From Streptomyces violascens (GTDB lineage Bacteria > Actinomycetota > Actinomycetes > Streptomycetales > Streptomycetaceae), in contig NZ_BMUA01000022.1 in NCBI RefSeq assembly GCF_014649955.1, forward strand, positions 1 through 64,000: a stretch of 64,000 bases of DNA, in the 5' to 3' direction. Position 1 is the stretch's first letter, and every line of letters starts with the position of its first letter. The translations under genes were made by a program, and so were the position numbers. Under the pieces are notes generated by a model. The model saw only the letters and a list, made by a program, of their open reading frames with translations, was not told the origin of the DNA and made no database searches. Positions 50,266 through 59,167 of the stretch are shown one piece after another.

Positions 50266-50931
50266 TTACGCCGCCGAGCGATGGCAGATGTACGCGAGCG
50301 TGCCCAGGAGCAGGCGGGCCTGTGGCGGGCGCGTAGCCGTGTCCAGGGACGGCGGGCGCAGCCAGCGCACCTCGCCCGACGGCGGCGCCGGTACGTAGCT
50401 GCCGCGCGGCGGGCAGCGCAGGTCCAGGACGGCGTCGTCCCAGCCCATCCGGTAGAGCAGCCCCGGGAGTTCGGCCGAGGCGCCCGGGGCCACGTAGAAG
50501 TGGGTGCGGCCGGTCGGCGTCGTCGAGACCGGGCCCAGCGGGAGGCCCATCCGCTCGAGGCGCACCAGGGCCCGCCGCCCGGCCGGTGCCGCCACGTCCA
50601 GGACGTCGAAGGTCCGCCCGACCGGGAGCAGCACCGCCGCACCCGGGCACTGCGACCAGGCCTTGGTCACCTCGTCGAGCGTGGCGCCCGCCGGGATCTC
50701 GGGCGCGAAGTCGAGCGGGTGAGCGCCCGGCGCCGTACAGGACGAACTGCCGCAGGAGCACTCGCCGTTCAGGGCGCGGGCGCCCGGCGCGACGTCCCAC
50801 CCCCACAGTCCGGTGTACTCGGCCACCGCCGTGACCTCGCTCGTTCGGGTGATGCGCGCGGAGCGGCCGCGGCGCCAAGAGCCGGGCCGGGTCTCCCTGA
50901 TCCCCCGGCTGCCGCCGATCGTGAAGCCCAT
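50266..50931 (-). CDS. Bifunctional DNA primase/polymerase (PrimPol) N-terminal-type protein
   Basis: A 221-residue protein matching the compact prim-pol domain common in actinobacteria: YTGLWGWDVAPGARALNGEC, SCGSSSCTAPGAHPLDFAPE, PAGATLDEVTKAWSQCPGAA, VLLPVGRTFDVLDVAAPAGR and FYVAPGASAELPGLLYRMGW. The cysteine-rich CSCGSSSC patch may bind a metal. The catalytic acidic pair usual in active AEP prim-pols (D-x-D/E) is not obvious; DVLDV is the closest match, so activity is uncertain. No helicase is fused or adjacent. ATG 50931 is preceded by GGAGGGGG. The gene is convergent with ftsY. Confidence 0.8.
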   Translation of the reverse strand: MGFTIGGSRGIRETRPGSWRRGRSARITRTSEVTAVAEYTGLWGWDVAPGARALNGECSCGSSSCTAPGAHPLDFAPEIPAGATLDEVTKAWSQCPGAAVLLPVGRTFDVLDVAAPAGRRALVRLERMGLPLGPVSTTPTGRTHFYVAPGASAELPGLLYRMGWDDAVLDLRCPPRGSYVPAPPSGEVRWLRPPSLDTATRPPQARLLLGTLAYICHRSAA

Positions 50932-51383
50932 GCCCCCTCCAACGGGTCTGCCGCGTCGGTGGTTACGACGCCAGTGACATAGTCGTGACGATCCGGAGTT
51001 TTCCCGTCACAATCCGTCTCCGCCAGGTAGGACACGGTCGTGAAGGGGGTGGTGCGAAACGCGCCGTGCGCCCCGGCTCGCTTCGCTCCACCCGACGCTG
51101 ATCGTCATGTGTCAAGTGAATCGCGCCTGGCGGCAGGGGAGTTCATTCGAAGGGGTGGCGAATGGTGGCGTTTCTGGAATCGCCATGGCCGGACGCGTGA
51201 TCGTAGGATTACCGTCGGTACACGGACCTTGGGGGTATACGCACCCGCGGGTATGCCGGAGGCAAGCCGGTTTCCGGTCCGGGCGGCTGCATCCGCAGGA
51301 CAGGAGGCCCAACTAGCGGCATTCTGATAGAGGTTCGCGCAATCGATGCACAACCGAGGCTTCAGCGGATTGGGGGCGTTCCA
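50932..51383. other. Regulatory region between the PrimPol gene and nsdA
   Basis: I see no convincing gene here; a 95-codon frame at 51040-51327 has weak coding character. GTGACG (50985-50990) and CGTCAC (51005-51010) form an inverted repeat 14 bp apart, with another GTGAC just upstream. This could serve the divergent PrimPol gene. The nsdA start (51384) has a long upstream space. Confidence 0.4.
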
Positions 51384-52859
51384 GTGGGCGGCAGTGGGGC
51401 TAGCGAGACGAGCGCCGGCAAGCGCCCCAACGAGCAGCTGAGTTCGTGGTTCGTCCGCAGCGGCTGGTCCAAGGGCGAACTGGCGCGCCAGGTGAACCGC
51501 CGGGCGCGCCAGATGGGCGCGCACCACATCAGCACCGACACCTCCCGGGTGCGGCGCTGGCTCGACGGCGAGATGCCTCGCGAGCCCATTCCCCGGATCC
51601 TCTCGGAGCTGTTCTCCGAGCGCTTCGGCAGCGTCGTCGCCATCGAGGACCTCGGCCTGCGCCAGGCCCACCAGTCGCCGTCCGTGTCCGGCGTCGACCT
51701 GCCCTGGGCCGGGCCCCAAACGGTGTCCCTGCTCAGCGAGTTCTCCCGCAGCGACCTCATGCTCGCCCGGCGCGGCTTCCTCGGCACCTCGCTGATGCTG
51801 GCCGCGGGCCCCGCCCTGATCGAGCCCATGCAGCGCTGGCTGGTGCCCTCGCTCTCCGGCGAGTCCGGGCCCAAGGAGACCGCCGCCAGCGCCCGGCGCC
51901 CCTCCCGGCTCTCGAAGCCCGAGCTGGAGCTGCTGGAGTCCACCACCGCGATGTTCCGCCAGTGGGACGCCCAGTGCGGCGGCGGGCTGCGCCGCAAGGC
52001 CGTGGTCGGCCAGCTCCACGAGGTCACCGACCTGCTCCAGGAGCCCCAGCCCGCGGCCACCTCCAAACGCCTCTTCCAGTGCGCGGCCGAACTCGCGGAG
52101 CTGGCCGGCTGGATGAGCTACGACGTCGGGCTCCAGCCCACCGCCCAGAAGTACTTCGTGCTCGCCCTGCACGCCTCCAAGGAGGCGGGCGACAAGCCGC
52201 TCGGCTCGTACATCCTGTCCTCGATGAGCCGCCAGATGATCCACCTCGGCCGGCCCGACGACGCCCTGGAACTCATCCACCTCGCCCAGTACGGCAGCCG
52301 CGACTGCGCCACCGCCCGCACCCAGGCCATGCTGTATGCGATGGAGGCCCGCGCCTACGCCAACATGGGCCAGCCCAGCAAGACCAAGAGGGCCGTCCGG
52401 ATGGCCGAGGAAACCTTCGGTGACGCCGGGCTCGACGGCGAGCCGGAGCCCGACTGGATCCGCTTCTTCTCCGAGGCGGAGCTCAACGGGGAGAACGCCC
52501 ACTCCTACCGCGACCTCGCCTATGTGGCCGGCCGCAGCCCCACCTACGCCTCGCTCGCCGAGCCCGTGATGGAGCAGGCCGTTGCCCTGTTCGGAAAGGA
52601 CGAGGAGCACCAGCGCAGCTACGCCCTGAATCTGATCGGCATGGCCACCGTGCACCTGCTCAAGCGGGAGCCCGAGCAGTCGACCGTGCTTGCCGAGCAG
52701 GCTCTGCGGGTCGCCAAGCGGGTCCGCTCCGAGCGGGTCAACACCCGGCTGCGCAAGACCGTCGACACCGCCGCGCGCGACTTCTCGGACGTCGCCGAGG
52801 TGGTCCGGATGACGGACCTGCTGAGCAGGGAACTGCCCGAGACGGCCGAAGCCGTCTGA
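51384..52859 (+). CDS. nsdA: Differentiation/antibiotic regulator NsdA (TPR protein)
   Basis: A 491-residue cytoplasmic protein. In S. coelicolor, loss of nsdA raises antibiotic production and changes sporulation, so it is a negative regulator. The N-terminal part (NEQLSSWFVRSGWSKGELAR, RQMGAHHISTDTSRVRRWLD) resembles a helix-turn-helix of the XRE type. A degenerate TPR array follows from ~190: ELAELAGWMSYDVGLQPTAQ, SILSSMSRQMIHLGRPDDA-like helices, then EARAYANMGQPSKTKRAVRM and YALNLIGMATVHLLKREPEQ. GTG 51384 is the start. It is monocistronic and lies upstream of amtB. Confidence 0.93.
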   Translation: MGGSGASETSAGKRPNEQLSSWFVRSGWSKGELARQVNRRARQMGAHHISTDTSRVRRWLDGEMPREPIPRILSELFSERFGSVVAIEDLGLRQAHQSPSVSGVDLPWAGPQTVSLLSEFSRSDLMLARRGFLGTSLMLAAGPALIEPMQRWLVPSLSGESGPKETAASARRPSRLSKPELELLESTTAMFRQWDAQCGGGLRRKAVVGQLHEVTDLLQEPQPAATSKRLFQCAAELAELAGWMSYDVGLQPTAQKYFVLALHASKEAGDKPLGSYILSSMSRQMIHLGRPDDALELIHLAQYGSRDCATARTQAMLYAMEARAYANMGQPSKTKRAVRMAEETFGDAGLDGEPEPDWIRFFSEAELNGENAHSYRDLAYVAGRSPTYASLAEPVMEQAVALFGKDEEHQRSYALNLIGMATVHLLKREPEQSTVLAEQALRVAKRVRSERVNTRLRKTVDTAARDFSDVAEVVRMTDLLSRELPETAEAV

Positions 52860-53075
52860 GTCCGCTCCACCCAGGGGCCCTCGGGCCCGGCCGTGCGACG
52901 GCATACAAGACCCCGGCCGCGACACTCACCCCGTTCAGCCCGACTCGGCACCCCCACGCCAGGTCAAGCGGGTGACGTCGCGGCCGGTCCGCTGTGCCCG
53001 GACGTACGCGGATGGTAGTCGCCGATCCCCTTCTGATCCGGCAGTTCACTGGCGTGTAACACGCCCGCCCGCTTC

Positions 53076-53113
53076 GTCACTGCGGCGAAACATCGAGCGG
53101 CACCGCCGGAAAC
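53076..53113 (+). promoter_or_regulatory. Candidate GlnR box upstream of amtB
   Basis: GTCAC (53076-53080), six bases, GAAAC (53087-53091), six bases, CGGCA (53098-53102), six bases, GAAAC (53109-53113). This follows the published streptomycete pattern gTnAC-N6-GaAAC-N6-GtnAC-N6-GAAAC, with only the second a-site degenerate. It lies about 100 bp upstream of the amtB start. The rest of 52860-53211 shows no gene. Confidence 0.7.
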
Positions 53114-53211
53114 CGCGCTGGGACAACCTCATGGCGCATAACCGGCCTCCAGCCAGTTCCCGCCCGAGTAACGCCCCCGCACGGGCCGTACCCGACGACG
53201 AGGAGACGCCG

Positions 53212-54552
53212 ATGCCTCCAGGCATCACGCTCGCAGCTGACGCTCCGCAGCTGTCCAGCGCCAACACCGGATTCATGCTGATCTGCTCAGCGCTGGTGAT
53301 GATCATGACGCCCGGACTCGCCTTCTTCTACGGAGGCATGGTCCGCGTCAAGAGCACCCTGAACATGCTGATGATGAGCTTCATCAGCCTCGGCATCGTC
53401 ACGATCCTGTGGGTGCTCTACGGATTCAGCCTGGCCTTCGGCGAGAGCAACGGCTTCATCGGCTGGTCCAAGGACTACTTCGGGCTCAGCGGCATCGGCC
53501 TGGTCCAGCTCTGGCCCGGATACTCCATCCCGATCTACGTCTTCGCCGTCTTCCAGCTGATGTTCGCGGTCATCACGCCCGCGCTCATAAGCGGCGCGCT
53601 CGCCGACCGTGTCAAGTTCACCGCCTGGTCGCTGTTCACCGCCCTGTGGGTCACCGTCGTCTACTTCCCGGTCGCGCACTGGGTGTGGGCCTCGGACGGC
53701 TGGCTCTTCAAGAAGGGCGTCATCGACTTCGCCGGCGGCACGGCGGTGCACATCAACGCGGGTGCGGCCGCCCTCGGCGTGATCCTCGTCATCGGCAAGC
53801 GCGTCGGCTTCAAGAAGGACCCGATGCGGCCGCACAGCCTGCCGCTCGTCATGCTCGGCGCGGCCCTGCTGTGGTTCGGCTGGTTCGGCTTCAACGCGGG
53901 CTCCTGGCTCGGCAACGACGACGGCGTGGGTGCCGTGATGTTCGTGAACACCCAGGTCGCCACGGCCGCCGCCATGCTCGCCTGGCTGCTGTACGAGAAG
54001 CTCCGGCACGGCTCCTTCACCACGCTCGGCGCCGCCTCCGGCGCGGTCGCCGGCCTCGTCGCCATCACCCCGTCCGGTGGCTGCGTCAGCCCCCTCGGCG
54101 CCATCGCGATCGGCGCCATCGCGGGCATCCTGTGCGCCATGGCCGTCGGCCTCAAGTACCGCTTCGGATTCGACGACTCGCTCGACGTCGTCGGCGTCCA
54201 CATGGTCGGCGGCATCACCGGCTCGCTGCTCGTCGGCCTCTTCGCCACCGGCGGCGTACAGTCCACCGCCAAGGGCCTCTTCTACGGAGGCGGCCTGGAC
54301 CAACTCGGCAAGCAGGCCATCGGCGTCGGCGCGGTCCTCGGCTACTCGCTGGTGGTCTCGGCGGTCCTCGCCCTCCTGCTCGACAAGACGATCGGGATGC
54401 GGGTCCCCGAGGACGACGAGATCTCCGGCATCGACCAGGTCGAGCACGCCGAGACGGCGTACGACTTCAGCGGCGCGGGCGGCGGAACCGCCCCCCGCAA
54501 GACCGTGTCGGTCCCGGGCGAAGCGGCAGCGAACAAGAAGGTGGACGCATGA
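53212..54552 (+). CDS. amtB: Ammonium transporter AmtB
   Basis: A 446-residue, 11-helix ammonium channel of the Amt family. Family blocks are TPGLAFFYGGMVRVKSTLNM, VYFPVAHWVWASDGWLFKKG (first pore histidine neighbourhood), IDFAGGTAVHINAGAAALGV, WFGWFGFNAGSWLGNDDGVG, and DDSLDVVGVHMVGGITGSLL (pore histidine H in VHMVGG). The C-terminal cytoplasmic tail carries EDDEISGIDQVEHAETAYDF, the GlnK-docking region. ATG 53212 has GAGGAG about 8 nt upstream. Its stop overlaps glnK (ATGA). A GlnR-like box lies about 100 bp upstream, so nitrogen-limited expression is expected. Confidence 0.97.
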   Translation: MPPGITLAADAPQLSSANTGFMLICSALVMIMTPGLAFFYGGMVRVKSTLNMLMMSFISLGIVTILWVLYGFSLAFGESNGFIGWSKDYFGLSGIGLVQLWPGYSIPIYVFAVFQLMFAVITPALISGALADRVKFTAWSLFTALWVTVVYFPVAHWVWASDGWLFKKGVIDFAGGTAVHINAGAAALGVILVIGKRVGFKKDPMRPHSLPLVMLGAALLWFGWFGFNAGSWLGNDDGVGAVMFVNTQVATAAAMLAWLLYEKLRHGSFTTLGAASGAVAGLVAITPSGGCVSPLGAIAIGAIAGILCAMAVGLKYRFGFDDSLDVVGVHMVGGITGSLLVGLFATGGVQSTAKGLFYGGGLDQLGKQAIGVGAVLGYSLVVSAVLALLLDKTIGMRVPEDDEISGIDQVEHAETAYDFSGAGGGTAPRKTVSVPGEAAANKKVDA

Positions 54553-54887
54553 AGCTCATCACCGCGGTCGTCAAGCCGCACAGGCTCGACGAGATCAAGC
54601 AGGCCCTCCAGGCCTTCGGCGTCCACGGCCTGACCGTCACCGAGGCCAGCGGATACGGGCGCCAGCGCGGCCACACCGAGGTCTACCGCGGCGCCGAGTA
54701 CACCGTCGACCTCGTACCCAAGATCCGCATAGAGGTCCTGGTCGAGGACGACGACGCCGAGGAACTGATCGACGTCGTGGTCAAGGCGGCCCGCACCGGA
54801 AAGATCGGCGACGGCAAGGTGTGGAGCGTGCCGGTCGAGACCGCGGTCCGGGTCCGCACCGGCGAACGCGGACCTGACGCACTGTAG
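54549..54887 (+). CDS. glnK: PII nitrogen signalling protein GlnK
   Basis: A 112-residue PII protein that gates AmtB and reports ATP/ADP/2-oxoglutarate. It contains ITAVVKPHRLDEIKQALQAF, the T-loop GYGRQRGHTEVYRGAEYTVD with the modifiable tyrosine (EVYRGAEY, position ~51), and IEVLVEDDDAEELIDVVVKA. The PII C-terminal signature TGKIGDGKVWSVPVETAVRV is intact. ATG 54549 overlaps amtB by 4 bp and glnD starts 15 bp after its stop. In streptomycetes GlnK is adenylylated by GlnD rather than uridylylated. Confidence 0.97.
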   Translation: MKLITAVVKPHRLDEIKQALQAFGVHGLTVTEASGYGRQRGHTEVYRGAEYTVDLVPKIRIEVLVEDDDAEELIDVVVKAARTGKIGDGKVWSVPVETAVRVRTGERGPDAL

Positions 54888-54902
54888 GCAAGGAGCTGCT
54901 GG

Positions 54903-57362
54903 GTGACGAGCGTTGACGTGAGTACCGAATCCTGTGACGACGACTCGGAGCCCGGCGGTTACGCGGCGGCCCGGCTGCGCCTTCTCACCGAGAAGGGGCG
55001 GTCCGGGCCGCCGCGCCGTGCGGCGCTGGCCGAGCTGACCGACGACTGGCTGGCCGCACTGTTCGCGGGCGCCGCCGAGGAGGCCGGGGTGGCGGGCGCG
55101 TCCCTGGTCGCCGTCGGCGGCTACGGGCGCGGTGAACTCTCCCCGCGCAGCGACCTGGACCTGCTGCTCCTGCACGACGGGCGGGCCGACGCCGGGGCCC
55201 TCGCCCTGCTCGCCGACCGGATCTGGTACCCGGTGTGGGACCTCGGCCTGGCCCTCGACCACTCCGTACGCACCCCCGCCCAGGCCCGCAAGACAGCGGG
55301 CGAGGACCTCAAGGTGCAGCTCGGCCTCCTGGATGCCCGCCATGTCGCGGGCGACCTCGCCATGACGTCCGCGCTGCGCACCGCGGTCCTCGCCGACTGG
55401 CGCAACCTCGCCCCCAAACGGCTGCCCGAACTCGACGAGCTGTGCCGCGAACGGGCCCAGCGCCAGGGCGAGTTGCAGTATCTCCTCGAAGGCGACCTCA
55501 AGGAGGCCAGGGGCGGTCTGCGGGACGCGACCGCCCTGCGCGCGGTCGCCGCGTCCTGGCTGGCGGACGCCCCGAGGGAAGGCCTCGCCGAGGCCAGGCG
55601 CCGCCTCCTGGACGTCCGGGACGCGCTGCATCTGTGCACGGGCCGCGCCACCGACCGCCTCGCCCTTCAGGAGCAGGACGCCGTCGCGGCCGAACTGGAG
55701 CTCCTGGACGCCGATGTGATGCTCCGTCAGGTATCGGAGTCGGCCCGCGTCATCTCCTACGCCGGCGACGTCACCTGGCGCGAGGTCGGCCGGGTGCTGC
55801 GGGCCCGCTCCGCCCGGCCGCGGCTGAGCCGCCTGTTCGGTGGCGGCCGCACCGGCGCCCCCGAGCGCACCCCGCTCGCCGAGGGCGTCGTGGAACAGGA
55901 CGGCGAGGTCGTGCTCGCGCTGACCGCCCGCCCCGAGAAGGACCCGGTCCTCGCGCTGCGCGCCGCCGCCGCGGCCGCCCAGGCGGGCCTGCCCATCTCG
56001 CTGCACGCGGTACGCCGCCTGGCGGCCACCGCCAAGCCGCTGCCCACGCCCTGGCCCGCCGAGGCCCGCGAACAGCTCGTCACGCTGCTCGGCGCGGGGG
56101 AGTCCACCGTCCCCGTCTGGGAGGCGCTCGAAGCGGAAGGCCTCGTCACCGGGCTGCTGCCCGACTGGGAGCGCGTACGCTGCCGGCCCCAGCGCAACGC
56201 CGTGCACACCTGGACCGTCGACCGCCACCTCGTCGAGACCGCCGTGCGCGCCTCGCACCTGACCCGCCGGGTGCACCGCCCCGACCTGCTCCTGGTCGCC
56301 GCCCTCCTGCACGACATCGGCAAGGGCTGGCCCGGCGACCACTCGGTGGTGGGCGAGACCATCGCCCGCGACGTCGCCGCGCGGATCGGCTTCGGCGCCG
56401 CCGACGTGGCCGTGATCGCCACCCTCGTACGCCATCATCTCCTCCTCATCGAGACCGCGACCCGGCGCGACCTGGACGACCCGGTGACCCTCCGCTCGGT
56501 CGCCGAAGCGGTCGGCTCGACCGGAACCCTGGAGCTGCTGCACGCCCTCACCGAGGCGGACGCGCTGGCCACCGGGCCCGCCGCCTGGTCCTCCTGGCGC
56601 GGCTCGCTCGTCGCGGACCTGGTCAAGCGGGCCTCGGCGGTCCTCGCCGGAGAGACCGTCGACCCCGAGCCCGCGGCGGTCACCGCCGAGCAGGAACGCC
56701 TCGCCGTCGAGGCCCGCCGCACCGGAGGGCCCGTCCTCGCCCTGCGGGCCCGGGCGGACGGATCGGACGAGCGGGAACCCCTCGGTGTGGAGCTCCTCGT
56801 CGCCGTCCCCGACCAGCCGGGCGTGCTGCCCGTGACGGCCGGCGTCCTCGCCCTGCACCGCCTCACCGTGCGCGCCGCGGAACTGCGCGCCCTCGAACTC
56901 CCCGACCCGGTCGGCGGCTCCGTACTCCTGCTGAACTGGCGGGTCGCCGCCGAGTACGGCTCGCTGCCGCAGGCGGCCCGGCTGCGGGCCGACCTGGTGC
57001 GGGCCCTTGAGGGCTCCCTCGACATCGAGAGCCGCCTGGCCGAACGCGAGGCCGCCTATCCGCGCCGCCGGGGCGCGCAGGCGCCACCGCCCCGGGTGAC
57101 GGTGGCCCCCTCGGCCTCCCGGCACGCCACCGTCATCGAGGTGCGCGCCCAGGACGTACCCGGCCTGCTGCACCGCATCGGCCACGCCCTGGAGACGGCG
57201 GGCGTACGGGTGCGCTCCGCGCATGTCTCGACGCTGGGGTCGAACGCCGTGGACGCCTTCTATGTGACGGACGCGGAGGGTGCGGCGCTGGCGCCGGAGG
57301 TGGCGGCCGAGGTGACGGGGCAGCTGGAGTCGGCGCTGGGAGCCGCACCCGGCCCCGGGTAG
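54903..57362 (+). CDS. glnD: PII adenylyl/uridylyltransferase GlnD
   Basis: An 819-residue nucleotidyltransferase that modifies GlnK according to nitrogen status. The NT domain motif is AVGGYGRGELSPRSDLDLLL near residue 70 (G-G-x-x-R and D-x-D). The GlnD helical linker contains EGDLKEARGGLRDATALRAV. The HD hydrolase domain has LLVAALLHDIGKGWPGDHSV near residue 468. Two ACT domains follow at ~620-710 and ~740-810 (VIEVRAQDVPGLLHRIGHAL). GTG 54903, 15 bp after glnK, completes the amtB-glnK-glnD operon. Confidence 0.96.
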   Translation: MTSVDVSTESCDDDSEPGGYAAARLRLLTEKGRSGPPRRAALAELTDDWLAALFAGAAEEAGVAGASLVAVGGYGRGELSPRSDLDLLLLHDGRADAGALALLADRIWYPVWDLGLALDHSVRTPAQARKTAGEDLKVQLGLLDARHVAGDLAMTSALRTAVLADWRNLAPKRLPELDELCRERAQRQGELQYLLEGDLKEARGGLRDATALRAVAASWLADAPREGLAEARRRLLDVRDALHLCTGRATDRLALQEQDAVAAELELLDADVMLRQVSESARVISYAGDVTWREVGRVLRARSARPRLSRLFGGGRTGAPERTPLAEGVVEQDGEVVLALTARPEKDPVLALRAAAAAAQAGLPISLHAVRRLAATAKPLPTPWPAEAREQLVTLLGAGESTVPVWEALEAEGLVTGLLPDWERVRCRPQRNAVHTWTVDRHLVETAVRASHLTRRVHRPDLLLVAALLHDIGKGWPGDHSVVGETIARDVAARIGFGAADVAVIATLVRHHLLLIETATRRDLDDPVTLRSVAEAVGSTGTLELLHALTEADALATGPAAWSSWRGSLVADLVKRASAVLAGETVDPEPAAVTAEQERLAVEARRTGGPVLALRARADGSDEREPLGVELLVAVPDQPGVLPVTAGVLALHRLTVRAAELRALELPDPVGGSVLLLNWRVAAEYGSLPQAARLRADLVRALEGSLDIESRLAEREAAYPRRRGAQAPPPRVTVAPSASRHATVIEVRAQDVPGLLHRIGHALETAGVRVRSAHVSTLGSNAVDAFYVTDAEGAALAPEVAAEVTGQLESALGAAPGPG

Positions 57363-57474
57363 GGGCCGCCCTATAAGGGAGGGCTGCCGCAGGCACCCCC
57401 GCGCCCCCCATCCGCCGGGATACCCTGGGGGACGTTCACCCGACCGCCCCACGAGCCGAGGACCCGCGACCACC

Positions 57475-59016
57475 GTGTTCGATACCCTTTCCGACCGCCT
57501 GAGTGCGACGTTCAAGAACCTCCGGGGCAAAGGACGCTTGAGCGAGGCGGACATCGACGCCACGGCGCGCGAGATCCGCATCGCGCTCCTGGAAGCCGAC
57601 GTCGCGCTGCCCGTAGTCCGCGCCTTCATCAAGCAGGTCAAGGAGCGCGCGTCCGGCATCGAGGTCTCCCAGGCCCTCAACCCCGCCCAGCAGGTCGTCA
57701 AGATCGTCAACGAGGAGCTCATCGGCATCCTCGGCGGCGAGACCCGGCGCCTGCGGTTCGCCAAGAACCCGCCGACCGTGATCATGCTCGCGGGCCTCCA
57801 GGGTGCCGGTAAGACCACCCTCGCCGGAAAGCTCGGCAAGTGGCTCAAGGGGCAGGGTCACTCCCCGCTCCTGGTGGCGTGTGACCTCCAGCGTCCCAAC
57901 GCCGTCAACCAGCTGAGCGTCGTCGCCGAGCGCGCCGGTGTCGCGGTCTACGCGCCGGAGCCGGGCAACGGCGTCGGTGACCCGGTCAAGGTCGCCCAGG
58001 ACTCGATCGAGTTCGCCCGGTCCAAGCAGTACGACGTGGTCGTCGTCGACACCGCCGGACGCCTCGGCATCGACCAGGAGCTGATGCAGCAGGCCGCGGA
58101 CATCCGCGACGCCGTCAGCCCCGACGAGGTCCTCTTCGTCGTCGACGCGATGATCGGCCAGGACGCGGTCAACACCGCCGAGGCCTTCCGCGACGGCGTC
58201 GGCTTCGACGGCGTGGTGCTCTCCAAGCTCGACGGCGACGCCCGCGGCGGCGCGGCGCTCTCGATCGCCCACGTCACGGGCAAGCAGATCATGTTCGCCT
58301 CCAACGGCGAGAAGCTGGAGGACTTCGACGCCTTCCATCCGGACCGGATGGCGTCCCGCATCCTCGACATGGGTGACCTGCTCACCCTGATCGAGCAGGC
58401 GGAGAAGACGTTCAGCCAGGAAGAGGCCGAGAAGATGGCCTCCAAGCTGGCGTCGAGCAAGGGCAAGGACTTCACGCTCGACGACTTCCTGGCCCAGATG
58501 GAGCAGGTCCGCAAGATGGGCTCCATCTCCAAGCTGCTCGGCATGCTGCCCGGCATGGGGCAGATCAAGGACCAGATCAACAACATCGACGAGCGGGACG
58601 TGGACCGCACCGCGGCCATCATCAAGTCGATGACCCCCGGCGAGCGCCACGAGCCGACCATCATCAACGGCTCGCGCCGTGCCCGTATCGCCAAGGGCTC
58701 CGGTGTCGAGGTCAGCGCGGTCAAGAACCTGGTCGAGCGGTTCTTCGAGGCCCGCAAGATGATGTCCCGCATGGCCCAGGGCGGCGGAATGCCGGGCATG
58801 CCCGGGATGCCGGGTATGGGTGGCGGTCCCGGCCGGCAGAAGAAGCAGATCAAGCAGGCCAAGGGCAAGCGCAAGAGCGGCAACCCGATGAAGCGCAAGG
58901 CGGAGGAGGCCGCGGCCGCCGAGCGCAAGGCGCAGGGCGGGGCGCTCGGCCTGCCGGCCGCCGAGGAGCAGAAGAACTTCGAGCTGCCCGACGAGTTCAA
59001 GAAGTTCATGGGCTGA
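57475..59016 (+). CDS. ffh: Signal recognition particle protein Ffh (SRP54)
   Basis: A 513-residue SRP GTPase. N domain: FDTLSDRLSATFKNLRGKGR, LSEADIDATAREIRIALLEA. G domain: IMLAGLQGAGKTTLAGKLGK near 107, CDLQRPNAVNQLSVVAERAG, VVVDTAGRLGIDQELMQQAA, LSKLDGDARGGAALSIAHVT. M domain (~325-500) binds signal peptides and 4.5S RNA: LSTHLGMLPGMGQIKDQ-like segments (KLLGMLPGMGQIKDQINNID), GSRRARIAKGSGVEVSAVKN, and the Gly/Met-rich loop GGGMPGMPGMPGMGGGP. It starts at GTG 57475. The 4.5S RNA gene is not in the window. A GC-rich hairpin follows at 59032-59074. Confidence 0.97.
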   Translation: MFDTLSDRLSATFKNLRGKGRLSEADIDATAREIRIALLEADVALPVVRAFIKQVKERASGIEVSQALNPAQQVVKIVNEELIGILGGETRRLRFAKNPPTVIMLAGLQGAGKTTLAGKLGKWLKGQGHSPLLVACDLQRPNAVNQLSVVAERAGVAVYAPEPGNGVGDPVKVAQDSIEFARSKQYDVVVVDTAGRLGIDQELMQQAADIRDAVSPDEVLFVVDAMIGQDAVNTAEAFRDGVGFDGVVLSKLDGDARGGAALSIAHVTGKQIMFASNGEKLEDFDAFHPDRMASRILDMGDLLTLIEQAEKTFSQEEAEKMASKLASSKGKDFTLDDFLAQMEQVRKMGSISKLLGMLPGMGQIKDQINNIDERDVDRTAAIIKSMTPGERHEPTIINGSRRARIAKGSGVEVSAVKNLVERFFEARKMMSRMAQGGGMPGMPGMPGMGGGPGRQKKQIKQAKGKRKSGNPMKRKAEEAAAAERKAQGGALGLPAAEEQKNFELPDEFKKFMG

Positions 59017-59031
59017 CCGCCCGCAGTCGTA

Positions 59032-59074
59032 CGCGTGGGGCGCTTTCCGGCCGGTCCGGGGGGCGCCCCACGCG
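59032..59074 (+). terminator. Possible ffh terminator
   Basis: CGCGTGGGGCGC (59032-59043) pairs perfectly with GCGCCCCACGCG (59063-59074). The interior holds CCGGCCGG. TTTG follows, a weak T tract. Confidence 0.65.
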
Positions 59075-59167
59075 TTTGCCGGGCCGCGATCCGCCGGGCG
59101 GCCCGCCCGGAATGCCTTATTTATACGGGTCTCCAATAATGGCGCGTACCGGCCATGAGGAGAGCAC

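Noticed and set aside
51040..51327. A 95-codon plus-strand frame upstream of nsdA
   Set aside because: Codon bias is weak, no ribosome site or domain is seen, and it sits where the nsdA promoter should be.
53056..53080. GTAAC at 53056 as the first half of the GlnR box
   Set aside because: It lies 20 rather than 22 bases before the GTCAC at 53076, so it is out of register. The better-spaced set is 53076-53113.
54342..57848. A 1168-codon minus-strand open frame opposite glnD and the amtB end
   Set aside because: The real plus-strand glnD, glnK and amtB have intact motifs and coupling. The antisense frame crosses three genes and shows no domain.
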